A stretch of DNA of 64,000 nt from Amycolatopsis sp. CA-230715 (GCF_018736145.1 NZ_CP059997.1:10167501-10231500), one strand, 5' to 3'. Shown: positions 1 to 7,607, counted from the first letter of the stretch. Notes: generated by a model from the sequence alone, not told the origin. Program-made: numbers and translations.

Positions 1-1
1 G

Positions 2-91
2 ATGGCCACCGACTCGACCATCCAGGACGAGAACGGGGCCGAGGAGATTCGCCGCAGCCAAACCTGGGGTGATATCGACGGCGACAGCTGA
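2..91 (+). CDS. C-terminal tail of a gene entering from the left (partial)
   Basis: An open frame enters at base 2 and stops with TGA at 89-91. It gives an acidic tail ending in ...GDIDGDS. There is an in-frame ATG at base 2, so a 29-residue complete peptide cannot be excluded, but a truncated upstream gene is more likely. No family is recognisable from this length. Confidence 0.3.
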   Translation: MATDSTIQDENGAEEIRRSQTWGDIDGDS

Positions 92-204
92 CCGCACTGT
101 GGCAGAGACTAGCTAGTGTCGTGATCATTATTTCGTATGCAGTGGATCGAGCCGATCATCGGTACGATCGAATTAATCGATTACCGACTACTGATGAGGT
201 TCTG

Positions 205-549
205 ATGAGTGACTCCGAGAGCCTGGCTGACGTGTACGGCCAACGCAGCGCGCGAGCGCTGATCTCGGCGGTGGTGGAGCTGTCCAGAAGGGATCCCGAC
301 GAGATTCTATCGTTGCGTCAACATGGACTGTTGGCCAGGGCGGAGGGCGTGGCCGCGGCCGATCTGGATTCGGGAAGCGATCCGGCCGACTACGGTGGCC
401 CGGACGCAGTCGAGGGACTGCTCGCCACAGCGGTCGATCTGTATCACCACTACGGTGACCGTGACGGGGTGCTGACGACGGAGCAAGCGAAGCTGATTGA
501 CCGCGCTGCTGTCGACCTGGGGTTGGCCGATGCCGAACCCGAAGCTTGA
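205..549 (+). CDS. hypothetical protein, 114 aa
   Basis: The frame is open from 121, but ATG 205 (MSDSESLADVYGQ) is preceded at about 8 bases by a GAGG ribosome-binding site and is the preferred start. The product is small, acidic and mostly helical, with a hydrophobic core around SARALISAVVELSRR and no signal peptide or membrane segment. No family recognised. Its last 20 bases overlap the beginning of a degraded IS630 transposase frame, so its C-terminus may have been altered by that insertion. Nothing around it indicates a function. Confidence 0.5.
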   Translation: MSDSESLADVYGQRSARALISAVVELSRRDPDEILSLRQHGLLARAEGVAAADLDSGSDPADYGGPDAVEGLLATAVDLYHHYGDRDGVLTTEQAKLIDRAAVDLGLADAEPEA

Positions 550-802
550 CCCCGACGAGGAACGAGCAGTGCTGACCGGGTGGGCGCGCCACCGCCATAC
601 CACGCAGGCACTTGCGTTGCGGTCACGGATCGTGCTGCGCTGTGCTGAAGGCGGCTCGATCGGCGAAGTCGCTATCGATGTGGTTGTCTCCCGCAACAAG
701 CACCATGGCGGTGGCACGAGTCATCATCCATGCCGCCCAGGACATCGGGACGTTCCGCCGCACCTGGCATCTGGCGTCGCAGGAATGGTAAGTACGGCGT
801 GA
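530..802 (+). pseudogene. IS630-family transposase remnant (N-terminal HTH)
   Basis: From ATG 530 the translation contains DPDEERAVLTGWARHR and ALALRSRIVLRCAEGGSIGEV followed by VVVSR. This is the N-terminal helix-turn-helix of IS630/Tc1-type transposases. The similarity is lost after about base 700, and no DDE catalytic domain (C-terminal in the family) is present in any frame downstream. It is therefore a short relic of an insertion sequence. No terminal inverted repeats were identified around it. Confidence 0.65.
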
Positions 803-1297
803 TCCCACCGAAGTTCCGGAGCTCGAGCACGAGCACACCTGGCCACGCGACGACGAGTTCCGGTCGGCCCTGGCCGAGCTACAGGTGCTGCCGCGGCCTA
901 CCTCGCGAAGGCCGCTGGTGTGGCCGAGATGCCCCAGTGGGTTCAACCGCGCCGCGGCATGAAAGTGACGATCCGATCACGCGACCGCACGCCCACGCGG
1001 CTCTTTCGCGACGCGGCCGCCGAGTCGGGCCGGTGCCCGGCTCGCCCGGTCTGGAGTCACTCATTGAGAGCGGAAGCCGCCGCCGCGGGGACCATCAATG
1101 GATGCCGATAGCCCCACGGACGGGATGGTGCCGAAGGCACGGACACGGCTGCCGCGCGGAGCAGCGACATCCGTACAGCCCTGGTCGTGGCCTCGGACGG
1201 GTCGATGGTCGTGGCGATATCACGACGCCGACTCGAGCGCGGCGGCGGAGCGCGCCGGACGCCCGGTCATCTCTCACTCGGTGTTCACGCGCCACCT
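803..1297. other. degraded stretch without a supportable gene
   Basis: About 0.5 kb lies between the transposase relic and the kinase relic. Several frames stay open because of high GC, but none has a convincing start, ribosome-binding site or recognisable motif. It probably holds debris of the same rearrangement that truncated both neighbours. Confidence 0.4.
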
Positions 1298-1804
1298 GTG
1301 AAGCGTCGCTTGAGCGACACCGTGTCCTTTCCGGATTCCTGGTGGGCCACCCTGAACTCCTCCCTGGACGCTCTTGCCCGCCAGCACACAATGCGTGTCG
1401 CCACGCCCGATACCGAAGCGATGTCACAAGCGCTGGCCAGTAGGGAGATCGAGCGGGCTTTCCCCGGCCGCGTCGATACGACGATCGACGATCAATGGGT
1501 ACCCGCGCACGCGGACTTGAACTGGTCGAACCTGACCAGTTTGGAATGCTGGATTCTGGACTGGGAGGACCACGGGTTGGCGCCCCGCGGTCTCGACGCC
1601 GCGAACCTGTGGGCCAGTTCGCTGAGCGTCCCGGCGCTCGCTGACCGCGTTCGCCGGGAACGGGAATCTGACTTGGACACACGGCCGGGCACGCTCATGG
1701 CCCTGTTCTGTGTCGCCAAGCTCCTGAATGATTCCTCCGTTCCCGGGCCACTGCGCGACATCGCGACCCGGGAGGTTGACCGACTGCTCGCCGCGCTCCG
1801 CTGA
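1298..1804 (+). pseudogene. aminoglycoside phosphotransferase-like kinase, C-terminal lobe only
   Basis: The frame shows the APH/choline-kinase catalytic loop VPAHADLNWSNLT (H-x-D-x4-N, Brenner motif) followed by the metal-binding segment ILDWEDHGLAPRGLDAANL. These are typical of the C-terminal lobe of the APH family. The N-lobe with the ATP-binding lysine is missing. The first possible in-frame start here is GTG 1298, without a ribosome-binding site; the frame itself is open from about 1187 with unrelated sequence. The family is normally about 250-300 residues and only about 165 remain. It is called an N-terminally truncated pseudogene. Confidence 0.6.
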
Positions 1805-1816
1805 TCGAAACTGAGG

Positions 1817-2268
1817 TCAGCGGGGTGCCTGTGCGATCAGGCTGCGGTACCGGTCGACCGCTCCGGCCCGGACAGCCAGCTCGGTCGCGGCGACGAGTTC
1901 ACGTAGGTATTCGGGATCGCTCGTGCCGACGGCCACCCGGGGCAACCGGCGGCAGTTCGAAGGCCAGCCGCAGGGCAACCTGCGCGGTAGCGCCTTTCTC
2001 CCCGTCGGCAAGGAACGCCCGCAGATTCACGCCGGACCAGGCCGCGTCGGCGGTGCTCCCACCAAAAGGGCTCATGCCCCAACACTTCTCGGCCGGTACG
2101 TCCAGGACACGGCACAGGGTTTCGCCTGCGGCCAAGATGGGGTCCGCGACGGACAGACCGGCCCGAATCAGAAGCGTCCTGGGCACCGTCCGAGTGCACC
2201 GCGTCCATCCGCCCGCGCACCACCGACAACTGTTCCACCGCAACGAACAGATCGTCCTTGTCTTCCAC
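1817..2268 (-). pseudogene. hypothetical protein gene broken by two frameshifts
   Basis: Three consecutive minus-strand frames read as one protein. It starts at GTG 2268 (VEDKDDLFVAVEQLSVVRGRM), moves to a second frame (AGLSVADPILAAGETLCRVL ... ATAQVALRLAFELPPV) and ends in a third frame (VGTSDPEYLRELVAATELAV ... LIAQAPR). Each segment is protein-like and ends where the next begins, so at least two frameshifts have occurred. The family is not recognised. The 5' end overlaps the divergent gene at 2294. Confidence 0.5.
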
Positions 2269-2293
2269 TGATCGACGGCGTTGGGGTGAAAGC

Positions 2294-2689
2294 GTGGACA
2301 CGGTGAAAGCGATCGCCGCGGCGCTTCGCGAGACGATGAAAGCCGTTGGCCCTAGGCACCCGTCGTTGCCCACGTTGACCGAAGTTGGACAAGTCGTCCG
2401 ATCCTGGCTCAACGCGTACGACGTCCCCGACGCGAATACAGCACACCAGCACAAGGCGCTCACCGCATGGGAAACCGACAGCGTTCAGCTACGAGCGATC
2501 TACCAAGATCTGCGGCCGACCTTCTTCGGCACCACCAGCGCCAGCCCTGACCCCGTGCTCACCATCGCCTTGGAGATCACGCGCGCCAACGGTCGCCCGA
2601 TACTGGGCGTCGACAGCGGCAAATCTCCCGCAGATGTGGCACAGCAACTCCGCGACGCCGCCGATCTGGTCGAACGGACACGCGCCTGA
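2294..2689 (+). CDS. hypothetical protein, 131 aa
   Basis: The frame is open from 2258. GTG 2294 (VDTVKAIAAALRETMKAVG), preceded by a GGGG purine stretch, is a plausible start, and ATG 2333 is an alternative. The product is soluble and mixed alpha/beta, with a C-terminal helix (SPADVAQQLRDAADLVERTR). No domain is recognised. A good terminator follows at 2715, which supports this being a transcribed gene. It is divergent from the frameshifted gene on the other strand. Confidence 0.55.
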   Translation: MDTVKAIAAALRETMKAVGPRHPSLPTLTEVGQVVRSWLNAYDVPDANTAHQHKALTAWETDSVQLRAIYQDLRPTFFGTTSASPDPVLTIALEITRANGRPILGVDSGKSPADVAQQLRDAADLVERTRA

Positions 2690-2714
2690 CTCCTGGCGTA
2701 TAAGCTGTCCGGCG

Positions 2715-2755
2715 GCCCCTCGGTGTTCCCCTCCCCGGGTCCCGAGGGGCTTCTT
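2715..2755 (+). terminator. intrinsic terminator-like hairpin
   Basis: A perfect 9-bp inverted repeat, GCCCCTCGG (2715-2723) and CCGAGGGGC (2742-2750), is followed by TTCTT. It lies 25 bases after the stop of the 2294-2689 gene. Confidence 0.65.
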
Positions 2756-2927
2756 GTCGCCCCGGCAGCCGCGGGCAGGGCAAGCCCGCGATCCAAGGTG
2801 GGCATCGCCCAGCAGGGTGATCCTCGACCGAGCAGCCCGGCGGCACAACTCTGCCTTCCGTGACGAAAAACAGCCGACTGGTACCTCTATCCAAGATCGA
2901 GACCCCACCCCCTCCACCTTGCGTGCG

Positions 2928-2943
2928 TCGAACATACGTTCTA
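2928..2943 (+). promoter_or_regulatory. LexA (SOS box)-like operator
   Basis: TCGAACATACGTTCTA matches the actinobacterial LexA consensus TCGAAC-N4-GTTCGA at 11 of 12 defined positions. It sits 73 bases upstream of the ATG at 3017, a normal place for an operator of the small-gene operon 3017-3703. The site is seen directly; DNA-damage regulation is inferred from the known mycobacterial/Streptomyces consensus. Confidence 0.6.
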
Positions 2944-3016
2944 GCGTCCTGCTGTGCCTGGCAAGGGAGCAAGAGGAGCACGTGCCTGCCAGGCAGCAGC
3001 ACGGAGGACGAGCAAC

Positions 3017-3169
3017 ATGTGGACGATCCGGCATGTTCATTTGAGACAGCAGGTGACATTCCCGAACCCGCGTAGCGCCGCGGCCTACGTGCGTCTCCAC
3101 GGGGGCCTCGGTCGCTGGCGGATCGACCGGGCGCGCCCGAGCTGGCCGCCGCGCGGTGGACTCCGCTAG
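3017..3169 (+). CDS. small hypothetical protein, 50 aa
   Basis: ATG 3017 has a GGAGG ribosome-binding site at 3003-3007. The 50-residue product is basic (RHVHLRQQVTFPNPRSAAAY) and unrecognised. It is the first gene after the LexA-like box, and its end overlaps the next ORF by 14 bases, which suggests an operon. It is too short to judge by composition; the ribosome-binding site and overlap are the main support. Confidence 0.45.
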   Translation: MWTIRHVHLRQQVTFPNPRSAAAYVRLHGGLGRWRIDRARPSWPPRGGLR

Positions 3170-3587
3170 GCCGCGGATCTGGGTTCCAGCTCGACCACCA
3201 CGACGGGTGTGGGTGCGGCTCGCGAAGTTGTTCCCGGTCGGCAGAGACGACCTCGACCGCGTCGCCGACGGCGTTCGCGTCGGCCAAGGCCAAGTCGCCG
3301 GGCGCCTGATCGGGCACCTGATCACCTGGCGCGGCGGCCAGCTCGCATGGATCGAGTTCAACCTCACCACCGTCGACGGCGAGCGGACCGTGACGACCTG
3401 GCAGTGGCTACCGCGCATGTGGTTCGAGGACCCCGACGCCCAGCGACGCATACCAGCTCGCCCACTCGACACCGTACCCCGCGGCGTAGCCCCGCGGATC
3501 TGGAAACCGATCCCGCCCTATGCCAGCGGAGGCAGCCCTGACGCCTTCTGCAGCGCCAACCCCACGCCGTTCCCGCTGCCGGAATGA
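3156..3587 (+). CDS. hypothetical protein, 143 aa, in LexA-boxed operon
   Basis: The product has a plausible beta-rich core (LITWRGGQLAWIEFNLTTVD, followed by RTVTTWQWLPRMWFEDPDAQ). It contains many tryptophans and a proline-rich C-terminus. It overlaps the preceding 50-residue gene by 14 bases and the following one by an ATGA. No family is recognised. If the LexA-like box upstream is functional, it would belong to the SOS regulon. Alternative starts inside the N-terminus cannot be excluded. Confidence 0.55.
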   Translation: MDSARPRIWVPARPPRRVWVRLAKLFPVGRDDLDRVADGVRVGQGQVAGRLIGHLITWRGGQLAWIEFNLTTVDGERTVTTWQWLPRMWFEDPDAQRRIPARPLDTVPRGVAPRIWKPIPPYASGGSPDAFCSANPTPFPLPE

Positions 3588-3703
3588 GGGGAGTTCGCTA
3601 CTGCTACATGTCCAGCGACTCCGACTACCCCAACGACGCGGAGCTGCCCGCGGCGATCGTTCGGAAAGCGGCGCACCAGTTCACGGACGGCGGAGGGAGC
3701 TGA
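3584..3703 (+). CDS. small hypothetical protein, 39 aa, ATGA-coupled
   Basis: ATG 3584 overlaps the TGA of the preceding gene (ATGA), implying translational coupling. The product MRGVRYCYMSSDSDYPNDAE... is acidic in the middle, and no homologue is recognised. It is the last gene of the 3017-3703 group. Support is the coupling and the clean stop, so confidence is moderate. Confidence 0.4.
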   Translation: MRGVRYCYMSSDSDYPNDAELPAAIVRKAAHQFTDGGGS

Positions 3704-3873
3704 CCGACCGGCATCGATTGGACCGCGCGACCTTGGTGATGCCGATCTAGTTCGTCAGTACCGTGCTCGCTCGACGAGGCTGCCGGTAAGAACGTCGGTC
3801 GTGGCCGATGCGGCTAGCGTGGGCCGCAGCGCGGCCCCTACAACCCAGCGAGGCGCTGAGAACTCGATGAAGC

Positions 3874-4059
3874 TCACCAGCCGCGGTCTCCGTGCAGGCC
3901 GGCGGTGAGCTCCGGGCCGTCGGCGTCGCCTTCAGGGGAGAGCTGCACCAGCACGGGGCCGTCGAGCGCGGCCACCTCGTCGAGAACGACGTCCAGCTCC
4001 CCGGCGGTGGTGACCACCGTTGTTCCTTCGGCGCTCTCGTCGTACCAGGCGTGCAGCAT
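3874..4059 (-). pseudogene. Imm1-family immunity protein, truncated
   Basis: ATG 4059 has a GGGAGG ribosome-binding site 9 bases upstream. The product contains AGELDVVLDEVAALDGPVLV and QLSPEGDADGPELTAGLHGD. This pattern (a helix, then PVLVQL, then an acidic DADGPxL strand) is that of Imm1-type immunity proteins, which neutralise polymorphic toxins. It stops after 61 residues, whereas family members are roughly 120-140. The downstream sequence does not continue the family in any frame, so the C-terminal half is lost. No cognate toxin is seen here. Confidence 0.5.
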
Positions 4060-4234
4060 CAGCGGGGCCTCCCGGGAGTTGCTCCGCCTCCGCATCATGC
4101 GTGCCCTGGAGGCTGGCTTCGAGGTGGGCACGCGCCGCGTCGATGTCTTGCTGAACGCGGCTGAGTGCGGCGCGAGCAGTGCGAATCCGATCCAGCGCCG
4201 CAGCGAGCAGACCTGCGACTTTGGCAACATCCAT
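3932..4234 (-). CDS. small alpha-helical protein, DUF6244-like (tentative)
   Basis: From ATG 4234 the first about 55 residues form a strong amphipathic helix (GLLAAALDRIRTARAALSRV, then QQDIDAARAHLEASLQGTHD). They resemble the short helical DUF6244 proteins often found beside immunity genes. After about residue 58 the frame runs antiparallel-free into the Imm1 gene in another frame and becomes arginine-rich, so the genuine C-terminus is probably missing or frameshifted. It lies in the same transcription unit as the XRE and DUF397 genes upstream. Confidence 0.4.
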   Translation of the reverse strand: MDVAKVAGLLAAALDRIRTARAALSRVQQDIDAARAHLEASLQGTHDAEAEQLPGGPADAARLVRRERRRNNGGHHRRGAGRRSRRGGRARRPRAGAALP

Positions 4235-4304
4235 TCACGCCTTGCCTGGCTCGTGAAGTGGGGCACCCCGGATTACCCGGGATGCCCCATGTCTGCCCGG
4301 TCCG

Positions 4305-4496
4305 CTAGACCGAGGCGTCGCCCTTCAGCCTTCCAACGAAGGCCCCGAAGGCGGCCAGGTTGAGATCGAGATGCCCGCCGTCCCGGTCCTTGGTGTCCCG
4401 CACTCCAACCTTCGATGCGAGGCGCACCTCGACACAGTCCGTACGCTCCTTGCTGTAGCTAGCCTTCCGCCAGTTTCCAGGCTGCTGCACCGTCAT
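4305..4496 (-). CDS. DUF397 domain protein
   Basis: The 63-residue product shows the DUF397 pattern: WRKASYSKERTDCVEV near the start, VRDTKDRDGGHLDL in the middle and FGAFVGRLK at the end. DUF397 proteins are small partners of Scr1-type XRE regulators in actinomycetes. Here the start codon overlaps the stop of that regulator by ATGA, so the two are co-translated. The role is inferred from the family as a modulator or toxin-like partner of the upstream regulator. Confidence 0.85.
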   Translation of the reverse strand: MTVQQPGNWRKASYSKERTDCVEVRLASKVGVRDTKDRDGGHLDLNLAAFGAFVGRLKGDASV

Positions 4497-5365
4497 CCTC
4501 CGGTTTCCAACTCGTTGATAATATCCGCGATGAGCGCTTCCGAATCTGACGCACTCATCGCAACGCTTTCCGCGGTGTCCACTGCGATTCGATAGGCCGC
4601 CACGTCCTCTTCATTGTCGAAGAAAAGCGTGGTGTGGTGGACTTCCTGCTGCACGACTGGCTTTATAGAACTCCCCTCAACCGGGTCTATCAAGGTAAAT
4701 TGCCCCGCCTGCACGGGGTTCCAGTCGGAGGCAATGGGTACGACGCGAAACGTGACTGTCTCAAGCTTCACCTGGTCGCTGAGATGCTGGAGCTGTTCGA
4801 GCATCACATGGTGACCGCCGACGCGACGACGCAGCACCACCTCATCGATGACCGCGACCAGGTGCACGGGATTGGTACGTCTTGTCAGCATGTCGCGGCG
4901 CCCGAGTCGTTCGAGAACTCGCGATCGAACCTCTTCGGCGGGGAGGCCGCCGCTCTCCATGATCGCCCGTGCGTACTCCTTCGTCTGGAGCACGCCGGGA
5001 ACGACCTCGGCTCCAACATGAGTGATCGTGCGTGCAGCATCTTCGGCTTCGAGAAGAGCGGCCATTTGCTGGACTCGATCTGAACCGCCGCGCGACAGCC
5101 AAACCTCGTTCCCGTTATCACCGACTAGCAGGCTCTGGACATCGTCGACCTCGTCCATGGATGCGTTGAGCGTCATCAGGTACCGCGTCACGTCGTCCGG
5201 AGACGGCTGCCGCTCTCCAGTCTCCCAACGAGAGACAGTCGAACGATCCCGTCCGATCTTCGCCGCGAAGGGCGGGATTGAGTCGTAGCCAGCGGCGATG
5301 CGGGCTTCCCGCAACCGCTGGCCGACGCGTCGTCCACGAGGGGTGCCAGCCATGCACCAGAGCAT
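4493..5365 (-). CDS. XRE-family regulator with DUF5753 (Scr1-type)
   Basis: The product has an N-terminal XRE helix-turn-helix (about residues 14-70: FAAKIGRDRSTVSRWETGER) followed by a DUF5753 ligand/effector domain (GVLQTKEYARAIMESGG ... VLERLGRRDMLTR ... PVHLVAVIDEVVLRRRVGG). This is the standard architecture of the family that pairs with DUF397. ATG 5365 has an AGAGG ribosome-binding site; ATG 5353 is possible. It heads the minus-strand unit XRE-DUF397-small helical protein-Imm1 fragment. The divergent intergenic region contains an inverted repeat that may be its operator. Confidence 0.9.
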   Translation of the reverse strand: MLWCMAGTPRGRRVGQRLREARIAAGYDSIPPFAAKIGRDRSTVSRWETGERQPSPDDVTRYLMTLNASMDEVDDVQSLLVGDNGNEVWLSRGGSDRVQQMAALLEAEDAARTITHVGAEVVPGVLQTKEYARAIMESGGLPAEEVRSRVLERLGRRDMLTRRTNPVHLVAVIDEVVLRRRVGGHHVMLEQLQHLSDQVKLETVTFRVVPIASDWNPVQAGQFTLIDPVEGSSIKPVVQQEVHHTTLFFDNEEDVAAYRIAVDTAESVAMSASDSEALIADIINELETGG

Positions 5366-5432
5366 AACCGGTCACCTCTAGTCCACAGGGGCGACAGCGA
5401 GTGACCACGACGTCACCCCTTCGGAGTATTGA

Positions 5433-5468
5433 TGCCAACGGTGCCAGATGATGCCATGTACTGGCACC
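5433..5468. promoter_or_regulatory. candidate operator: TGCCA repeats with an inverted repeat
   Basis: A perfect 8-bp inverted repeat, GGTGCCAG (5440-5447) and CTGGCACC (5461-5468), lies between the divergent XRE gene and the small-ORF run starting at 5562. The pentamer TGCCA occurs three times directly (5433, 5442 and 5452) and once inverted. A binding site for the adjacent XRE regulator is an inference. Confidence 0.4.
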
Positions 5469-5561
5469 ACAAGAGGCTACATGTCGTCGATTTTCTTGCT
5501 CACTGAGAAGTCAGTCAGGCGACTAGGGGCCTCACGGGACGATCCGCGCCGGAGGTAAGCA

Positions 5562-5678
5562 ATGGCCAGAAGCGTCCCAAGCCATGCGATGCCACCGATC
5601 GGCAGCAACTGGCACCGTCTGTCAACGCGGGTCGGCAGCTGCGTGAGCCATGCCCGCTTCGATCTCCAACGAGGGTGA
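5562..5678 (+). CDS. small hypothetical protein, 38 aa
   Basis: ATG 5562 has a strong GGAGG (5551-5555). The product MARSVPSHAMPPIGSNWHRL... is basic and proline/serine-rich and matches no family known to me. Its stop at 5678 is 5 bases before the next ATG, and its 3' end contains that gene's ribosome-binding site. It is the first gene of the plus-strand run 5562-7158. Confidence 0.45.
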   Translation: MARSVPSHAMPPIGSNWHRLSTRVGSCVSHARFDLQRG

Positions 5679-5683
5679 TCTGT

Positions 5684-5902
5684 ATGCGTAAGTCCGAGGC
5701 CGTCTGCGATGTCGACGGAAGGCCCTTGGTTCGTAGAACGCTCGTCAAGAGGGCGACGGGAGGCCGTCCAATCGGCCGAGTCGGGCGCACGCTGCGGCAG
5801 CTGAAGCGGGTCGAGGTCGTCTTCATCAGCTACACGCGCCCCGAAGACTCGCTCGTCCGGCACATGGTCGGCACCGAGCTGCGGGTGGTCGACCGTGATT
5901 GA
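5684..5902 (+). CDS. hypothetical protein, 72 aa
   Basis: ATG 5684 is preceded by GAGGG (5671-5675). The basic product (MRKSEAVCDVDGRPLVRRTL ... VEVVFISYTRPEDSLVRHMV) is unrecognised. It ends overlapping GTG 5895 of the next gene, indicating an operon. No membrane segment is evident. Confidence 0.45.
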   Translation: MRKSEAVCDVDGRPLVRRTLVKRATGGRPIGRVGRTLRQLKRVEVVFISYTRPEDSLVRHMVGTELRVVDRD

Positions 5903-6275
5903 GACAGGCACGGTGGTGTTTGCCGGGCTTCTCGGTGTCGTTGAAGCGGTACTGATCGTGAGGCGCATCCGGACGGACCAGCGCGACCGAGCTGAGGCGG
6001 GGAAGAACCCGCAGCGGGTGTCCGCGCAGGAGATCATCGACCGGGAGAGGCCCGTCGTATGGCCCACGGAGTCCCATCTGTACCGCGCGGAAGAAGACGG
6101 CCCCGAGCGTCGGGCACACGTGCGTGTGCCTCCATACCTGCACGCGCCGCGGCACGCGCTCGTCGTGAGACCTCCAGTTCCAGCACAACGGACTACCTCG
6201 GTCGAAGTGACCGACGTCTTCATGGCCCCGATTCACGACGGAGCAGGCAGTGCGACGCCCTCCTGTCGCAGGTGA
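5895..6275 (+). CDS. hypothetical single-pass membrane protein, 126 aa
   Basis: The GTG 5895 start overlaps the end of the preceding gene. Residues about 5-22 (TGTVVFAGLLGVVEAVLIV) form one N-terminal membrane segment, followed by a basic then mixed cytoplasmic-looking tail (AEAGKNPQRVSAQEIIDRER). No family recognised. Co-orientation with short unknown genes on both sides suggests part of the mobile element's accessory run. Confidence 0.5.
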   Translation: MIETGTVVFAGLLGVVEAVLIVRRIRTDQRDRAEAGKNPQRVSAQEIIDRERPVVWPTESHLYRAEEDGPERRAHVRVPPYLHAPRHALVVRPPVPAQRTTSVEVTDVFMAPIHDGAGSATPSCRR

Positions 6276-6285
6276 GGAGTCCTAA

Positions 6286-6606
6286 TTGGACAGGAACACG
6301 ACGTTGGCAGCCTCGGACGGCAACGACGCGGAGCGGATCAAGCACGAGATCGAGCACGGTCGACACGATGTAAAAGGGTGGACGAGATATGGCGCTGCGA
6401 TGGACGGATTCAACATCGCCCAGCTCACGGTCGCCGGAGTGGAGTTCACGGTCATACAGGGCGATCGAGGCGAGACTCTGGTGCTCACGGACGAGCAGTG
6501 GCGGGACTTCCGTACCGCTGTCATCGCGGGGCAGTTCGACGACGAGACCAGGCTCCATGAACACCTGGAGGAGCCCGAGGGGAGATGCGGAAATGACCTG
6601 GAATGA
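6286..6606 (+). CDS. DUF397-like small protein
   Basis: The TTG 6286 start has GAGGAG just upstream; ATG 6400 is an alternative. The C-terminal half (GETLVLTDEQWRDFRTAVIA, then GQFDD) looks like the end of DUF397 proteins, where a strand is followed by an LTxEEWxxFxxGVxxGxFD motif. The N-terminal half is different. It overlaps the following similar gene by 14 bases. Similarity to DUF397 is by eye and weak in the first half. Confidence 0.45.
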   Translation: MDRNTTLAASDGNDAERIKHEIEHGRHDVKGWTRYGAAMDGFNIAQLTVAGVEFTVIQGDRGETLVLTDEQWRDFRTAVIAGQFDDETRLHEHLEEPEGRCGNDLE

Positions 6607-6808
6607 ACAGATCACGAATTGGCGAAGTCCGGTGACGAGCCCCCTGGGCGGGGTCCAGGTCGGTTCGGTGTACGGCCTCGTCGGCATCCGGCTCGCCAGC
6701 GAGGTTGGTGTGGCTCCGAACGAGAGGACGACGGTGGTTATGACGAGCGCGACGTGGAAAACGTTCGTTCGCGCCATGAGCAAGGAGAAGCCGTGCCGGA
6801 CGAAATGA
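6593..6808 (+). CDS. small DUF397-like protein, 71 aa
   Basis: ATG 6593 (MTWNEQITNWRSPVTSPLGG) overlaps the preceding gene. The ending TTVVMTSATWKTFVRAMSKE mimics the DUF397 C-terminal strand-helix pattern, and the two genes may be diverged tandem copies. The next gene begins inside its 3' end. No catalytic residues are evident; function unknown. Confidence 0.45.
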   Translation: MTWNEQITNWRSPVTSPLGGVQVGSVYGLVGIRLASEVGVAPNERTTVVMTSATWKTFVRAMSKEKPCRTK

Positions 6809-7158
6809 CGCCCAAGGACCTGGAGGACGCCGCGCGGGTAGCCGACATGGTGATGGCCCTCCAGGACGGAGAGGTAGTTGCCGTCGACCACGACGCGTTG
6901 CGCCGCGGCGGTGGCAATCCTGTCGCGTGGCGGGCGGGCGTCGCCGGAATGTGCGGCCCGCAGGGCATCACGGTCGAGTTCGAGGTCCATGACGATCCCA
7001 TCGATGTGACGCTGGCGTTCAACGCCGACAAGCGGCCGTCGGCGGAGAGACGCGAACTCTGGGTCAGGGATACGGTCGCCGCTCGGTTCGCTTCCCCGTT
7101 TCCGCTCGATAGTCGATTTGACCCGGGCGACGAACAGGATGCGCGGGACTGCCCGTAG
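6793..7158 (+). CDS. hypothetical protein, 121 aa
   Basis: GTG 6793 has an AAGGAG ribosome-binding site at 6782-6787; ATG 6805 in the same frame overlaps the previous stop (ATGA). The product is soluble: a helical N-terminus (LEDAARVADMVMALQDGEVV) and a beta region (ITVEFEVHDDPIDVTLAFNA). No family recognised. It is the last gene before a long hairpin-rich non-coding stretch and probably ends this operon. Confidence 0.5.
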   Translation: MPDEMTPKDLEDAARVADMVMALQDGEVVAVDHDALRRGGGNPVAWRAGVAGMCGPQGITVEFEVHDDPIDVTLAFNADKRPSAERRELWVRDTVAARFASPFPLDSRFDPGDEQDARDCP

Positions 7159-7607
7159 CTCACGATTTTCACGGCGGGGTGTCTGCGACGACGCCCCTGC
7201 CCCGACGGGAACCGTCCACCGCGGACACCTCGCCGTGATCCATCTTCCGACGTTCGTCGCCCCCTCTGCCTGGAGGGAACGTCGGAGGCGCCCCGTCTCC
7301 TCGTGCGGGGTACACCAGGCCCCCGCGCCGGGGGTGCAAGCCCGGCGCGGGGGTCGCCCCGAAAACTTCCGGCCCCTCAAACAGGGAGGGGACTTCCCGG
7401 AAGCACCCTGGACCTTCCCTCGGACAGGGTGGCTCTGCCCCCGCATCGTGCCTGCTTGAGCGGTGCGGGGGCCCACAGCTAGGGCAGGTGTCCAGTACCA
7501 GGGGTGCACACCTGGACCCGCCTGGACCTGCCCATCCCAGCGACCCCGCCTCGCCCCCAAATCCTCCGGGCTGCCGGGCGGGGTCGCCTCATCTTCTCGG
7601 AGTGACC
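7159..7607. other. non-coding stretch with several stable hairpins
   Basis: No gene is supported here. The sequence holds at least three strong inverted repeats: 7320-7332/7341-7353 (13 bp), GCCCCCGCA 7437-7445 with TGCGGGGGC 7464-7472 (9 bp), and GCGACCCCGCC 7540-7550 with GGCGGGGTCGC 7577-7587 (11 bp). The last is 20 bases before ATG 7608 and could be a terminator/attenuator. The first probably terminates the 5562-7158 operon. Confidence 0.5.
7320..7353 (+). terminator. 13-bp GC-rich hairpin, probable terminator
   Basis: CCCCCGCGCCGGG (7320-7332) and its exact complement (7341-7353) flank an 8-base loop. There is no U-tract, but GC-rich hairpins without U-tracts are common terminators in actinomycetes. 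It lies 160 bases after the stop at 7158. Confidence 0.45.
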
